Source of the DNA: Pseudomonas asgharzadehiana
Lineage (GTDB): Bacteria > Pseudomonadota > Gammaproteobacteria > Pseudomonadales > Pseudomonadaceae
Direction of reading: 5' to 3'
Length of the DNA: 64,000 bases
Assembly (NCBI RefSeq): GCF_019139815.1
Contig: NZ_CP077079.1
Coordinates: 4,588,001 to 4,652,000, forward strand
Under the pieces are notes generated by a model. That model did not search any database and was not told the origin of the DNA. It was given only the letters and a program-made list of their open reading frames with translations. Shown here piece after piece: positions 25,250-35,325 of the stretch. The translations under genes were made by a program, and so were the position numbers. Numbering within the stretch: the first letter of the stretch is position 1; the number at the start of each line of letters is the position of its first letter.

Positions 25250-27370
25250 ATGAACAAATCGCAATGGGCGGTTTTGCTGCCCCTCCTCGGATCGATCAGC
25301 GCGCCGGCCTGGGCCGATCAATCCGAGCAAACGCAGGCAGCCCCCACCAACCTGCAGCTACAGGCCACAGTGGTTTCCGCCACACGCAGTGAAACCAGCA
25401 TTGCAGCGATCCCAGGCTCCGTGCAGGTCATCGACGAAAATCAGATTCGCCAGCAGGCAGGCGCGGGGCGCCGGGTCGCCGACATCCTCGGCCAGTTGGT
25501 ACCGGGCATTTCGCCTTCCAGCGGCGGTATGAGCAACTTCGGCCAGACACTGCGCGGGCGCAGTACGCTGATCCTGATCGACGGCGTGTCCCAGAACGCA
25601 ACGCGCGATAACTTCCGTCAGCTCAACAGCGTGGCGCCGGAAAGCATTGAACGTATCGAAGTGATATCCGGCGCCAGCAGTGTCTATGGCGCAGGCGCAT
25701 CGGGCGGCATCATCAACATCATCACCAAGCGCAACAAAGGTGAAGACCTGGCGTTCAGCAGCAAGCTCGGCATGACCTCCGGCAACAACCTCAGCCACAA
25801 GGGCTTCGCCTACGAGGCCTTTCAGAGCGCAACGGGCCGTCAAGGCCCCGTGGACTGGTACTTATCGGCCAACACCGTACAACGCAACGACCAGTTTGAC
25901 GGCAACGGCAAGCGCATTCCCCAGGACACGTCCCAGGGCAGCAACATGGACACCGACACCTACGACCTGCAAGGTCGTTTCGGCTATGAGTTGGATGACG
26001 ACAAGAAGATCAGCCTGTCACTGCAAGACTACAAAGACGAACAAGACACCCGCTACACCAAGAACCCACGCATCACCAGCAATGCCGTCGCGGTAAAAGG
26101 CCTGGACCTGGATGACCAGCCTTATACCCACAACCAGGCGGTCAATCTCAACTACACCGATAAGGATTTCTACGGTCAGGGCTTACAGATCGAAAGCTAC
26201 TGGCGGCGCGCCGACGCGCTGTTCTTCCCGGACCTGTCGCGCGGCCGCGCCGGCGTGGCCGACAACAACAGTGTGCAAGATGTGTATGGGCTGCGCGCGG
26301 CGATTGACAGCCAGATGCCAGACATCGGCCCGGCAACCGGCAACCTGGTGTGGGGCGCGGACTATGACCATGAAACCTCACGCCAGCGCGGCGACCAATA
26401 CCGCGTCAATGGCCTGACCTACACCAAGACCGGCACTACCTTCGAACTGGGCCCGGACATCGAGACCACCACCAAAGCCATTTTTGGTCAGCTGTCCTAC
26501 GACATCGGTGACTGGACCCTGCGTGGCGGTGTGCGTCGCGAGTGGATCGAAAGCGACGTTGCCGACAGCATCGCCTACGGGGAAATCGTTCAGACCGGCA
26601 ACCGTGCAACCCTGCCCGGCGGCACCCTTAAATACGATGACACGCTCTACAACCTCGGCGCGGTGTATCACCTGAGTGAAAACCAGGACGTGTTCGCCAA
26701 CTTCAGCCAGGGCTTTTCGCTGCCGGATATCCAGCGCTTCCTGCGCGACGTCAGCAGCACCTATGACATTCAGAAACTCAACGCACAAGCGCTCAAGGTC
26801 GATAGCTACGAGTTGGGCTGGCGTGGCAATTGGGACAAGTGGCTGGCCAACGTAACGGCCTATGAGAACACCTCGGATGTCACCCAGTTCTACGACGCAA
26901 ACGATCGTGTGCTGCGCCTGGTCAACCAGAAAGAGCGCGTGCGCGGCATCGAAACCAGCCTCACCTACAACGTGACCGAGCAATGGTCGGTTGGCGGCAC
27001 CTACGCTTACGCCAAAGGTGAAACCAAGCAAAACGGCAAATGGATCGACCTGCCCGCCACGCGTATCTCGCCGGCCAAGACCACCGTCTTCGTCGGTTAT
27101 GACCACGATGACTACAGCCTGCGCCTGCAAGGCATGCAACTGGCGGACTATGACGCTGCGTTCAAAGACAACAATGGTCGCGATATAAAAGGCTATACGT
27201 TGGTCGACCTGCTGGGCTCAGTGCGGTTGCCGGTCGGGCGCCTGGAAGGGGCGATCTACAACCTCAGCGACCGCAACTACCAGAACATGTTCGCCCAGGC
27301 CAACGCACGCGCGCCTTACCCGAATGCTCAAGGGCGCACGTTCAGCCTGAGCTATGCGGTGGATTGGTGA
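25250..27370 (+). CDS. TonB-dependent siderophore receptor, IutA-like
   Basis: 706 residues. Signal peptide MNKSQWAVLLPLLGSISAPAWA is followed at about residue 40 by a TonB-box-like ATVVSATRS. The plug domain then shows LVPGISPSS, LRGRSTLILIDGV and IEVISGASSVYGAGASGGIINIIT (about 82-160). This pattern is close to what I remember of the aerobactin receptor IutA and the rhizobactin receptor RhtA. The barrel ends in SYAVDW with a terminal aromatic. No N-terminal signalling domain is present, so it does not work with an ECF sigma factor; Fur control from the upstream box is likely. It completes a synthesis-export-uptake set. Confidence 0.9.
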   Translation: MNKSQWAVLLPLLGSISAPAWADQSEQTQAAPTNLQLQATVVSATRSETSIAAIPGSVQVIDENQIRQQAGAGRRVADILGQLVPGISPSSGGMSNFGQTLRGRSTLILIDGVSQNATRDNFRQLNSVAPESIERIEVISGASSVYGAGASGGIINIITKRNKGEDLAFSSKLGMTSGNNLSHKGFAYEAFQSATGRQGPVDWYLSANTVQRNDQFDGNGKRIPQDTSQGSNMDTDTYDLQGRFGYELDDDKKISLSLQDYKDEQDTRYTKNPRITSNAVAVKGLDLDDQPYTHNQAVNLNYTDKDFYGQGLQIESYWRRADALFFPDLSRGRAGVADNNSVQDVYGLRAAIDSQMPDIGPATGNLVWGADYDHETSRQRGDQYRVNGLTYTKTGTTFELGPDIETTTKAIFGQLSYDIGDWTLRGGVRREWIESDVADSIAYGEIVQTGNRATLPGGTLKYDDTLYNLGAVYHLSENQDVFANFSQGFSLPDIQRFLRDVSSTYDIQKLNAQALKVDSYELGWRGNWDKWLANVTAYENTSDVTQFYDANDRVLRLVNQKERVRGIETSLTYNVTEQWSVGGTYAYAKGETKQNGKWIDLPATRISPAKTTVFVGYDHDDYSLRLQGMQLADYDAAFKDNNGRDIKGYTLVDLLGSVRLPVGRLEGAIYNLSDRNYQNMFAQANARAPYPNAQGRTFSLSYAVDW

Positions 27371-27410
27371 TTGCTTGATGTAGCCCGCGGTCGGCCATAC
27401 GCCGCGTAGA

Positions 27411-27447
27411 AACCACAAACCCCGCCTGTTGAGCGGGGTTTGTGGTT
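27411..27447. terminator. Bidirectional terminator, 15-base-pair stem
   Basis: AACCACAAACCCCGC and GCGGGGTTTGTGGTT are perfect inverse copies around a seven-base loop, between the convergent receptor and DUF2058 genes. Confidence 0.85.
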
Positions 27448-27462
27448 TACGGGGTTAGCGCC

Positions 27463-28008
27463 TTACCACATCAGATCATCCGGGATCTGGTAGGCCGCAT
27501 ACGGGTCATCCTCATCCGGCACCTGGCTTTCGGTCAGGATATTGAGCTGCACAATACGCTCCGGTGCCCGTTCCTGGATCTTCAGCGCCGCTTCACGGGG
27601 GATCACCTCGTAACCGCCACCGTGGTGCACGATCGCCAGTGAGCCGTTGCTCAGCTTGTTGCGCATCAGCGTATTGACCGACAGGCGCTTGACCTTCTTG
27701 TCATCCACGAAGTTGTAGTAGTCCTCGGTGGTCAGCTTGGGCAGGCGCGAGGTCTCGATCAGTTGCTTGACCTGCGCCGTGCGCGCCTTGGCCTCGGCTT
27801 TTTCCTGCTGCTGGCGGTTCAGCTCCTGATCGCGCTTGACCTTCTCGGCCTGCGCTTCCTGGGCCAGGCGCGCCTGGGTGTCATCAACCTCGGCCTGACC
27901 TTTGTGAACCAGGCGCTGCTGCTTCTGTTTCTCTTTGCCGACCTGCTTGGCCTGCTTTTGGTTGACCAGACCTGCTTTGAGCAACTGGTCGCGAAGGGAA
28001 AGGCTCAT
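27463..28008 (-). CDS. DUF2058 family protein
   Basis: 181 residues. The N-terminal half is a highly charged coiled coil (KQAKQVGKEKQKQQRLVHKG, then many Gln, Lys and Glu to about residue 85). The C-terminal half holds the DUF2058 core around YYNFVDDKKVKRLSVN and GGGYEVIPREAALKI. Cytoplasmic, related to E. coli YaiL. Function unknown; the charged N-terminus suggests binding to nucleic acid or ribosomes, which is inference. Confidence 0.85.
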   Translation of the reverse strand: MSLSLRDQLLKAGLVNQKQAKQVGKEKQKQQRLVHKGQAEVDDTQARLAQEAQAEKVKRDQELNRQQQEKAEAKARTAQVKQLIETSRLPKLTTEDYYNFVDDKKVKRLSVNTLMRNKLSNGSLAIVHHGGGYEVIPREAALKIQERAPERIVQLNILTESQVPDEDDPYAAYQIPDDLMW

Positions 28009-28033
28009 GGTGCTTACTCACTTAGGCAACTGC

Positions 28034-28867
28034 TCAACCGCAGCTGGACACGTTCTTTTCCTGACGTTTGGCTTCGCCCCAGAGGGCGTCCAATTCTTCA
28101 AGGGTGCAATCTTCTATGGGACGCTGGGTATCGCGCAATGCCTGTTCGATAAATCGGAAACGTCGTTCGAACTTGGCATTGGCGCCACGCAGCGCGGTTT
28201 CCGGGTCGACCTTCAGGTGCCGGGCCAGGTTGACCGCCGCAAACAGCAGGTCACCGACCTCATCGGCAATGGCCACCGAGTCGTTATCGGCCATGGCTTC
28301 GAGCACTTCATCCAGCTCTTCGCGCACGTTATCCACCACCGGCAAGGCGGATGGCCAGTCGAAGCCGACCTGGCTGGCGCGTTTTTGCAATTTGGCGGCA
28401 CGGGATAACGACGGCAATGCGCCAGGCACATCATCCAGCAGGGAGAGCTGCTCCGGCGCGTCAGACTTTTGTGCACGCTCCTCGGCCTTGATCTGCTCCC
28501 AGCGCAGCTTGACCTGCTCTTCGCTCAATTGCGGGATATCCAGCGGCGCATACAGGTCGCCCGTGGGGAACACGTGCGGGTGGCGACGGATCAGCTTGCG
28601 AGTGATGCCGTCGATCACCCCGGCAAATTCGAAACGCCCTTCTTCCCGCGCCAGCTGGCTGTAATACACCACCTGGAACAGCAGGTCGCCCAGTTCACCT
28701 TGCAGATGGTCGAAGTCACCGCGCTCGATGGCATCGGCGACTTCGTAAGCCTCTTCCAAGGTGTGCGGCACGATGCTCGCGTAGGTTTGCTTGATGTCCC
28801 ACGGGCACCCGTATTGCGGGTCCCGCAGGCGATTCATCAAGTGCAGCAGGTCATCCAGTGAATACAT
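28034..28867 (-). CDS. mazG: Nucleoside triphosphate pyrophosphohydrolase MazG
   Basis: 277 residues with two MazG domains. The first has CPWDIKQTYASIVPHTLEEAYEV and LQGELGDLLFQVVYYSQLA (about residues 20-75), carrying the EExxE and ExxD metal-binding residues. The second repeats the pattern (REELDEVLEAM and IADEVGDLLFAAVNLAR, about 187-220). It hydrolyses NTPs to NMP and pyrophosphate and can lower ppGpp levels in E. coli, which fits its position next to relA. A REPIN separates it from relA. Confidence 0.93.
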   Translation of the reverse strand: MYSLDDLLHLMNRLRDPQYGCPWDIKQTYASIVPHTLEEAYEVADAIERGDFDHLQGELGDLLFQVVYYSQLAREEGRFEFAGVIDGITRKLIRRHPHVFPTGDLYAPLDIPQLSEEQVKLRWEQIKAEERAQKSDAPEQLSLLDDVPGALPSLSRAAKLQKRASQVGFDWPSALPVVDNVREELDEVLEAMADNDSVAIADEVGDLLFAAVNLARHLKVDPETALRGANAKFERRFRFIEQALRDTQRPIEDCTLEELDALWGEAKRQEKNVSSCG

Positions 28868-28906
28868 CAGTCTCTTTCCGATCAGGTACGAACACTGCCG
28901 ATCATC

Positions 28907-28996
28907 TGTGGGAGGGGGCTTGCTCCCGATGAGGGTGGATCAGTCAGTACCTATATCGACTGACCCACCGCTATCGGGAGCAAACCCCCTCCCACA
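28907..28996. repeat. REPIN between relA and mazG
   Basis: TGTGGGAGGGGGCTTGCTCC at the left is matched by the inverse GGGAGCAAACCCCCTCCCACA at the right, around a linker with its own near-inverse halves (GTGGATCAGTCAGT and CGACTGACCCAC). It lies between the relA stop and the mazG start, so it may act on the relA-mazG transcript. Confidence 0.9.
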
Positions 28997-29022
28997 CGTT
29001 GGAACCGTGTTCATCCAGCTAT

Positions 29023-31269
29023 TCATGAGGGTGTGCGGTTGCGCCGGGTCTCGATGATGTTCGGCAACTGGGAAATACGCCCCAGCAACCGCCCCAACGC
29101 GTCCAACCCCGGGATCTCGATGGTCAAGGACATCAACGCCGTGTTGTCCTCTTTATTCGAGCGGGTATTGACCGCCAGTACGTTGATCCGCTCATTGAGC
29201 AGCACTTGCGACACGTCACGCAGCAAACCGGAACGGTCGTAGGCACGGATGATGATGTCTACCGGGTAGGTGAGCACCGGCACCGGGCCCCAACTGACCT
29301 GGATAATCCGCTCCGGCTCGCGCCCGCCCAGTTGCAGCACCGAGGCACAGTCCTGGCGGTGAATGCTCACGCCACGGCCCTGTGTGATGTAACCGACGAT
29401 GGCGTCGCCCGGCAGCGGCTGGCAGCAACCGGCGATTTGCGTCAACAGGTTGCCCACGCCCTGGATCTGGATATCGCCGCGCTTGCCGGGCTTGTAGCCG
29501 GTGGCTTTGCGTGGGATCAGTTCCAACTGTTCGTTACCGCGTTCGGGCTCGACCAGTTGCTGGGCCAGGTTGACCAGTTGCGCCAGGCGCAGGTCGCCGG
29601 CGCCAAGGGCGGCGAACATGTCTTCGGCGATCTTCATGTTGGCCTTTTCGGCCAGCTTGTCGAAGTCCACCTGAGGCAGGCCCAGGCGCGCCAGTTCGCG
29701 TTCGAGCAAGGTCTTGCCGGCGGCGACGTTCTGGTCGCGCGCCTGCAGCTTGAACCAGTGCACGATCTTGGCCCGCGCCCGCGAGGTGGTGATGTAACCC
29801 AGGTTCGGGTTCAGCCAGTCGCGGCTTGGCGTGCCGTGTTTGCTGGTGATGATCTCGACCTGCTCACCGGTCTGCAGGCTGTAGTTGAGCGGCACGATGC
29901 GCCCGTTGATCTTCGCGCCCCGGCAGTTGTGGCCGATTTCGGTGTGTACGCGGTAGGCGAAGTCCAGCGGCGTGGCCCCCTTGGGCAGGTCGATGGCGTG
30001 GCCGTCGGGGGTGAAGATATAGACCCGGTCCGGCTCGATATCCACCCGCAGCTGTTCGGCCAGGCCGCCGATGTCACCCAGCTCTTCATGCCATTCGAGC
30101 ACTTGGCGCAGCCAGGAGATTTTTTCTTCGTATTGATTGGAGCCGGCCTTGACGTCGGTACCCTTGTAGCGCCAGTGCGCGCATACGCCCAGCTCTGCCT
30201 CTTCGTGCATGGCGTGGGTGCGGATCTGCACCTCGAGCACCTTGCCCTCGGGGCCGATCACCGCCGTGTGCAACGAGCGATAGCCGTTTTCCTTGGGGTT
30301 GGCGATGTAGTCGTCGAACTCCTTGGGGATGTGCCGCCACAGGGTGTGCACGATGCCCAGCGCGGTGTAGCAGTCGCGCATTTCCGGCACCAACACGCGC
30401 ACGGCACGCACGTCGTAGATCTGGCTGAAGGCCAGGCCCTTGCGCTGCATTTTGCGCCAGATGGAATAGATGTGCTTGGCGCGGCCGCTGATGTCGGCAT
30501 CGACGCCGGTGGCCTGCAATTCGGCACGCAGTTGGCCCATCACGTCGGTAATGAAGCGTTCGCGGTCGAGCCGCCGCTCATGCAGCAACGTGGCGATCTG
30601 CTTGTATTGATCGGGCTCCAGGTAGCGGAAGGACAAATCCTCCAGCTCCCATTTGATATGGCCAATACCCAGGCGGTGCGCCAACGGCGCGTAGATGTCG
30701 AAGACTTCGCGGGCGACGCGGTTGCGCTTTTCGTCGTCGGCGGTCTTCACCGCACGAATCGCGCAGGTGCGTTCGGCCAGCTTGATCAGCGCGACGCGTA
30801 CGTCGTCGACCATCGCCACCAGCATCTTGCGCAGGTTCTCGACCTGGCCCTGGGTGCCCAACACCAGGGACTGGCGCGGGCTGAGGCTGGCGCTGATGGC
30901 AGCCATGCGCAGCACGCCGTCGATCAGCTTGGCCACCACGGAGCCGAAACGCTGGCCCACGGTGGCCAACGGGATGTGCCCTTCGCGCACGCCGCGATAG
31001 AGCACGGCGGCGATCAGCGAATCCTGGTCCAGCTTGAGGTCGGCGAGGATCTCGGCGATCTCAAGGCCGGTGCGAAAGCTGGAAGTGCCCTCGGCCCACA
31101 GGTTCTTGGCCGCATTGTCTTGCTGTTCAGACTCACGAGCGAACTCGCAGGCTGCTTTCAAGGCTTCACGGTCCAGTGCCGGATCGACACTGACGGCATG
31201 ATCCAACCATGCCTCGAGATTGATACTGCCGTCAGTGTTGATCGGCTGGTGTGCTCTCACCTGTACCAT
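29023..31269 (-). CDS. relA: GTP pyrophosphokinase RelA
   Basis: 748 residues from the ATG at 31269; the frame is open for 27 more codons but the shorter form starts MVQVRAHQPINTDGS as in other Pseudomonas RelA. Makes (p)ppGpp on stalled ribosomes. The N-terminal hydrolase-like domain has lost the HD pair (LYRGVREGHIPL where SpoT has HDVVEDT). This is the RelA-type, synthesis-only state. The synthetase domain (about 230-370), a TGS domain (RVYIFTPDGHAIDLPKGATPLDFAYRVH, about 405) and a C-terminal ACT domain follow. Confidence 0.96.
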   Translation of the reverse strand: MVQVRAHQPINTDGSINLEAWLDHAVSVDPALDREALKAACEFARESEQQDNAAKNLWAEGTSSFRTGLEIAEILADLKLDQDSLIAAVLYRGVREGHIPLATVGQRFGSVVAKLIDGVLRMAAISASLSPRQSLVLGTQGQVENLRKMLVAMVDDVRVALIKLAERTCAIRAVKTADDEKRNRVAREVFDIYAPLAHRLGIGHIKWELEDLSFRYLEPDQYKQIATLLHERRLDRERFITDVMGQLRAELQATGVDADISGRAKHIYSIWRKMQRKGLAFSQIYDVRAVRVLVPEMRDCYTALGIVHTLWRHIPKEFDDYIANPKENGYRSLHTAVIGPEGKVLEVQIRTHAMHEEAELGVCAHWRYKGTDVKAGSNQYEEKISWLRQVLEWHEELGDIGGLAEQLRVDIEPDRVYIFTPDGHAIDLPKGATPLDFAYRVHTEIGHNCRGAKINGRIVPLNYSLQTGEQVEIITSKHGTPSRDWLNPNLGYITTSRARAKIVHWFKLQARDQNVAAGKTLLERELARLGLPQVDFDKLAEKANMKIAEDMFAALGAGDLRLAQLVNLAQQLVEPERGNEQLELIPRKATGYKPGKRGDIQIQGVGNLLTQIAGCCQPLPGDAIVGYITQGRGVSIHRQDCASVLQLGGREPERIIQVSWGPVPVLTYPVDIIIRAYDRSGLLRDVSQVLLNERINVLAVNTRSNKEDNTALMSLTIEIPGLDALGRLLGRISQLPNIIETRRNRTPS

Positions 31270-31391
31270 CTTGCTTACCTTCCCTATGACGCATCTTCGA
31301 TGCGCCAGAATCATCGCCGACCTTTTACTGCGAGCTCCGTGGCAGTTCACAGGCCTTGGAGAACGCAGGCCAGTCGGATTAAACGGGCATC

Positions 31392-32744
31392 CTAGCCCGC
31401 TTCAAATAACGCCATGGCCTCGACATGCGCTGTCTGCGGAAACATGTCGAGGATCCCGGCACGTTTTAGCCGGTAGCCTTGCTTGACCAACTCAACTGTG
31501 TCCCGCGCCAGCGTGGCGGGGTTGCAGGACACATACACCAGGCGCTTGGCCCCCAGAGTGGCGAGCTTGCGCACAACCTCATGGGCACCATCGCGGGGTG
31601 GGTCCAAGAGTACCGCAGAAAAGCCCTGTTTGGCCCATTCCGCGTCAGTCAAAGGCTGGGACAAATCGGCCTGAAAAAACTGCGCATTATGCAAATTGTT
31701 GCTGAGGGCATTGTGTGCCGCCCGGTCCACCATGGTCTGCACACCCTCCACCGCCACCACTTCCCGCGCCTGCTTGGCCAGCGGCAAGGCAAAGTTGCCC
31801 AGGCCGCAGAACAGGTCCAGAACCCGCTCATCAGGCTGCGGTGCCAGCCATTCCAGAGCCTGGGCAACCATCGCCTCGTTGACCCCGGCATTGACCTGCA
31901 CGAAATCTCCTGGCCGGTAAGCCAGATCCAGATCCCATGCGTCCAAGCGAAAACCGAGGGCCTGATCGGGCTCGACGGGTTCCGGCCGGCCTTCGCCATG
32001 CAGCCATAATTGAGCCTCATGAAAGCTGCAAAATTCTTTCAAGACGTGCAGGTCCGCTTCGGACAGCGGCGCCATATGCCGCAGCAACACGGCGATGGAC
32101 GAACCGCTGAACAGCTCCACATGCCCCAGCGCCTGAGGTTTGCTCAGGCGGCGCAGCATGTTCGGCAAACGCTGCATGATCGGTTGCAAGGCCTGTACCA
32201 GCACCGGGCAATCATCGATGGCGACGATATCCTGGCTGGCCACGGCGCGAAAACCCACCTCGAGTTTTTTCGCCTTGGCATCCCAGCGCACAGCCACGCG
32301 GGCGCGGCGTCGGTAGCCAAACTCCGGACCACTCAAAGGTGGCGCCCACTCTTGCGGCTCGACACCGGCCACTCGGGACAGTTGTTCGGCGAGCATGCGC
32401 TGTTTCAGGGCGAGTTGTTCGTGGTGGGGCAAGTGCTGCACGCTGCAACCGCCACAGCGGCCAACATGCGCGCACGGCGCCGGACGACGCAGTTCGCTGG
32501 GCTTGAACACCCGCTCCGTGCGGGCCTCGACCACTTTGCCATGGGCCCCCAACACGCGCGCTTCGACATCTTCGCCGGCCAGCGCGCCATTGACGAACCA
32601 GGTGCGGCCTTCAAAGAACACGATGCCACGGCCGTCGTTGGCCAGCCGCTCGATGGTCAGGCGTTGCTTCTTGCCCACTGGAACCTGCGGGGCGCGGCTG
32701 CCGCCCGTCGGTTGGAAGCGCAGGCCTCTCTCGTGCTTGGCCAT
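31392..32744 (-). CDS. rlmD: 23S rRNA (uracil-1939-C5)-methyltransferase RlmD
   Basis: 450 residues. N-terminal TRAM domain (about 20-80), then the iron-sulfur cysteines [10 protein letters not shown] (about 91-100) with the fourth in DDCPVL. The Rossmann methyltransferase domain has [15 protein letters not shown] (about 310-324), and the catalytic Cys is in [11 protein letters not shown] near residue 405. It methylates U1939 of 23S rRNA. Start codon and cysM stop share one base (TGATG). Confidence 0.95.
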   Translation of the reverse strand: MAKHERGLRFQPTGGSRAPQVPVGKKQRLTIERLANDGRGIVFFEGRTWFVNGALAGEDVEARVLGAHGKVVEARTERVFKPSELRRPAPCAHVGRCGGCSVQHLPHHEQLALKQRMLAEQLSRVAGVEPQEWAPPLSGPEFGYRRRARVAVRWDAKAKKLEVGFRAVASQDIVAIDDCPVLVQALQPIMQRLPNMLRRLSKPQALGHVELFSGSSIAVLLRHMAPLSEADLHVLKEFCSFHEAQLWLHGEGRPEPVEPDQALGFRLDAWDLDLAYRPGDFVQVNAGVNEAMVAQALEWLAPQPDERVLDLFCGLGNFALPLAKQAREVVAVEGVQTMVDRAAHNALSNNLHNAQFFQADLSQPLTDAEWAKQGFSAVLLDPPRDGAHEVVRKLATLGAKRLVYVSCNPATLARDTVELVKQGYRLKRAGILDMFPQTAHVEAMALFEAG

Positions 32745-33646
32745 CAGTTGGGTTCGTCGAAGATGCCGGTCGACAGGTAACGGTCGCCTCGGTCACAGAT
32801 GATCGCGACGATCACCGCGTTTTCCACTTCTTTGGAGAGGCGCAACATACCGGCCACGGCACCGCCGGACGACACGCCGCAGAAAATACCTTCTTCACGA
32901 GCCAGACGGCGAGTGGTGTCTTCAGCCTCACGCTGGGCCATGTCGATGATGCGATCCACCCGCGCAGCGTTGTAGATCTTCGGCAGATATTCTTCGGGCC
33001 AGCGGCGAATACCCGGGATGGCCGCGCCTTCCATCGGCTGCAGGCCAACGATCTGGATCGCCGGGTTCTGCTCCTTGAGGTAGCGCGAGTTGCCCATGAT
33101 GGTGCCGGTGGTGCCCATGGAGCTGACGAAATGCGTGATGGTGCCCTGGGTCTGGCGCCAGATCTCCGGGCCGGTGCTGGTGTAGTGCGCCTCGGGGTTA
33201 TCGCCGTTGGCGAACTGGTCCAGCACTTGGCCACGGCCTTCGGCGGCCATACGCTCGGCGAGGTCGCGGGCGCCTTCCATGCCCTCTTCCTGGGTCACCA
33301 GCACCAGCTCGGCGCCATAAGCGGTCATCGCCGCCTTGCGCTCGGCGCTGCCGTTGTCGGGCATGATCAGCACCATCTTGTAACCCTTGATCGCCGCAGC
33401 CATGGCCAGGGCGATTCCGGTATTGCCCGAGGTGGCTTCGATGAGGGTGTCGCCGGGCTTGATCTGCCCGCGCAACTCGGCACGGGTGATCATCGACAGC
33501 GCCGGGCGGTCTTTTACCGAGCCGGCCGGGTTGTTGCCTTCGAGCTTGAGCAACAGGGTATTGCTGGTTTCACCCGCCATGCGTTGCAAGCGGACCAGGG
33601 GCGTGTTGCCGACGCAATCGGCGATTGTTGGGTACTGCAAGGTCAT
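32744..33646 (-). CDS. cysM: Cysteine synthase B
   Basis: 300 residues of the PLP-dependent O-acetylserine sulfhydrylase family. The PLP lysine is in [12 protein letters not shown] at about residues 35-46. [14 protein letters not shown] at about 69-82 binds the substrate and the PLP phosphate region follows. CysM-type enzymes can also use thiosulfate. First gene of cysM-rlmD-relA, an order kept across Pseudomonas. Confidence 0.95.
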   Translation of the reverse strand: MTLQYPTIADCVGNTPLVRLQRMAGETSNTLLLKLEGNNPAGSVKDRPALSMITRAELRGQIKPGDTLIEATSGNTGIALAMAAAIKGYKMVLIMPDNGSAERKAAMTAYGAELVLVTQEEGMEGARDLAERMAAEGRGQVLDQFANGDNPEAHYTSTGPEIWRQTQGTITHFVSSMGTTGTIMGNSRYLKEQNPAIQIVGLQPMEGAAIPGIRRWPEEYLPKIYNAARVDRIIDMAQREAEDTTRRLAREEGIFCGVSSGGAVAGMLRLSKEVENAVIVAIICDRGDRYLSTGIFDEPN

Positions 33647-33776
33647 GGCGTATTCGCAATCCAGACTGCGGGGCGCACATCATACCGGGAAAGGCCGGCG
33701 GGCCATATCACGCAAAGTGTGGTGCTTATGGCTTAAAGGAATAAGCGCGGAGTGGAGTGGCTGGGCAGGCATCCTC

Positions 33777-34382
33777 CTACCCCAAATGCCCGTCGCCATG
33801 ATTTCTCTGGAAAACCTCCTCCCCCATCGCCGCAATCTGCCCCTCAATCAAAGCTTCGAAAGGTTTGAGCAACGGCTCGAACGAAAGCGGCGCCTCCAGC
33901 ACCTGCAACGCCCGCACGATGGCTTCTACCGTCGACAGCGCTCCCGGCCCCGGCGCCTTGCGCAGTCGATAACGCGACACGCCGCCCTCGGCCAAGGTCA
34001 CCCGAGGCAACGCCGCCAGCAGCGGATTCAGATGCAGCAGTTTGCGCGCCTTGCGCCAGGTGCCGTCGGGCACCACCAGCAACAGCGGTTGCTCATCAGG
34101 CGCATAGGTTTGCAGCGGCTGGGCGTCGTCGGCGGGAAACAACAGCCGAGCCTGATAACCGGGCGGACTCAACAACGTAGCCAAATCATCGAACACCTCC
34201 CCCACCACCAATTGCGCATTGCTCAAGCCCAACGCCGCCAACCGCGCAGTATTGAGCGCGTGGCCGACCTCACTCGGGTGCTGCAACAGCAATACGCGGG
34301 TGCGACTGTCGAGGCTGGGGATCAGCGCGCACAAGCAGTGGCTGATTGGCCTGAGGCAACGGGAACACTGGGGTCTGGACAT
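33777..34382 (-). CDS. tapT: tRNA-uridine aminocarboxypropyltransferase (DTW domain)
   Basis: 201 residues. The N-terminal CSRCLRPISHCLC (residues 6-18) is a Cys-rich Zn-binding start, and LLVVPDGTWRKARKL at about residues 99-113 holds the DTW-type motif, here DGTW. The family adds the acp group from S-adenosylmethionine to U47 of tRNA, as E. coli TapT (YfiP). The symbol is given by family similarity. Confidence 0.8.
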   Translation of the reverse strand: MSRPQCSRCLRPISHCLCALIPSLDSRTRVLLLQHPSEVGHALNTARLAALGLSNAQLVVGEVFDDLATLLSPPGYQARLLFPADDAQPLQTYAPDEQPLLLVVPDGTWRKARKLLHLNPLLAALPRVTLAEGGVSRYRLRKAPGPGALSTVEAIVRALQVLEAPLSFEPLLKPFEALIEGQIAAMGEEVFQRNHGDGHLG

Positions 34383-34388
34383 GGTTTT

Positions 34389-35282
34389 TCAGGCCTGGTT
34401 GAGCTGTGCTTTGAGTAGATCGCGAAACGTTTGGATCAGCGGCTCGCGGCTGCGGCCACGGCGCATGATCATTGAGAACGGCGCCTGGTAACCGAAGGTC
34501 GCAGGCAGCAGCACGCGCAAATCGCCTTTATCCGCCCAGGCCTGGGCGTAGTGCTCCGGCAGGTACCCGATGTAGGCACCGGACAGGACCAGGATCAGTT
34601 GCGCCTCCATGCTTTCCACCGTGGCGGCGCTGTGCTTGAAGCCGTGGCGCGCCAGCTCCGCCTGGCTCCAGTAGCCGCGCCCGACCATGCGCTGCTGAGT
34701 GATCACTGGCTCGGGAATGCGCCGCTCATTGAATAGCGGATGCCGCGTGCTGCAATACAACCAGTGCTGCTCGCGGTACAGCGGCATGTAGATCAGCCCG
34801 CTCATGCGGTTGGAGAAAGCGCCGATGGCCAGGTCCAGACGGTTGTCCTGCACGCCCAGTTGCAATTCGTAAGGGCTCATCACCGATAAATTCAGGTGCA
34901 CCGCCGGGTGTTCCAGGCTGTAGGCGCCGATCACTTCGGCGAACGGCAGAGCCTTGTCGCTGACGGTTGAGTCGAGCACGCCAAGCTTCAGGGTGCCGCG
35001 CAACTCGCCTTTCAACGCGGCGGCGTACTGCTCGAAGCCTTCGAGCTCAGCGAGCAGGCGCAGGGTTTCCTGATGGAACAACTCGCCCTTGCTGGTCAGG
35101 CTGAAGCCGCCCCGGCCGCGATGGCACAGCACCAGCCCGAGTGCCGATTCCAGTTGGCTCATATAAGTGCTGATGGCCGACGTCGACAGGTTGAGTTCGT
35201 GCTGGGCATTGGCGAACCCCTGGTGCCGCACGACGCTGACGAAGATGCGCAGCAGTTTCAGGTCGGGCAAGGCGTTGGCCAT
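34389..35282 (-). CDS. LysR-family regulator of guanidinobutyrase (GbuR-like)
   Basis: 297 residues. N-terminal winged helix-turn-helix (residues 5-65) with FANAQHELNLSTSAISTYMSQLE, followed by the LysR co-inducer domain. It is divergent from the guanidinobutyrase gene, with 150 bases between the starts, which is the gbuR-gbuA arrangement of P. aeruginosa. It is expected to activate gbuA in response to 4-guanidinobutyrate. An inverted repeat at 35326-35349 is the probable binding site. Confidence 0.85.
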   Translation of the reverse strand: MANALPDLKLLRIFVSVVRHQGFANAQHELNLSTSAISTYMSQLESALGLVLCHRGRGGFSLTSKGELFHQETLRLLAELEGFEQYAAALKGELRGTLKLGVLDSTVSDKALPFAEVIGAYSLEHPAVHLNLSVMSPYELQLGVQDNRLDLAIGAFSNRMSGLIYMPLYREQHWLYCSTRHPLFNERRIPEPVITQQRMVGRGYWSQAELARHGFKHSAATVESMEAQLILVLSGAYIGYLPEHYAQAWADKGDLRVLLPATFGYQAPFSMIMRRGRSREPLIQTFRDLLKAQLNQA

Positions 35283-35325
35283 GAAGGCTCCAGGAACACA
35301 TTTTGTGGCGAGTTTACCCCAGGCG

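Noticed and set aside
29206..31395. 729-codon plus-strand ORF opposite relA
   Set aside because: A mirror frame of relA; composition (Val, Gln, His, Asp rich) is that of an antisense shadow with no recognisable domain.
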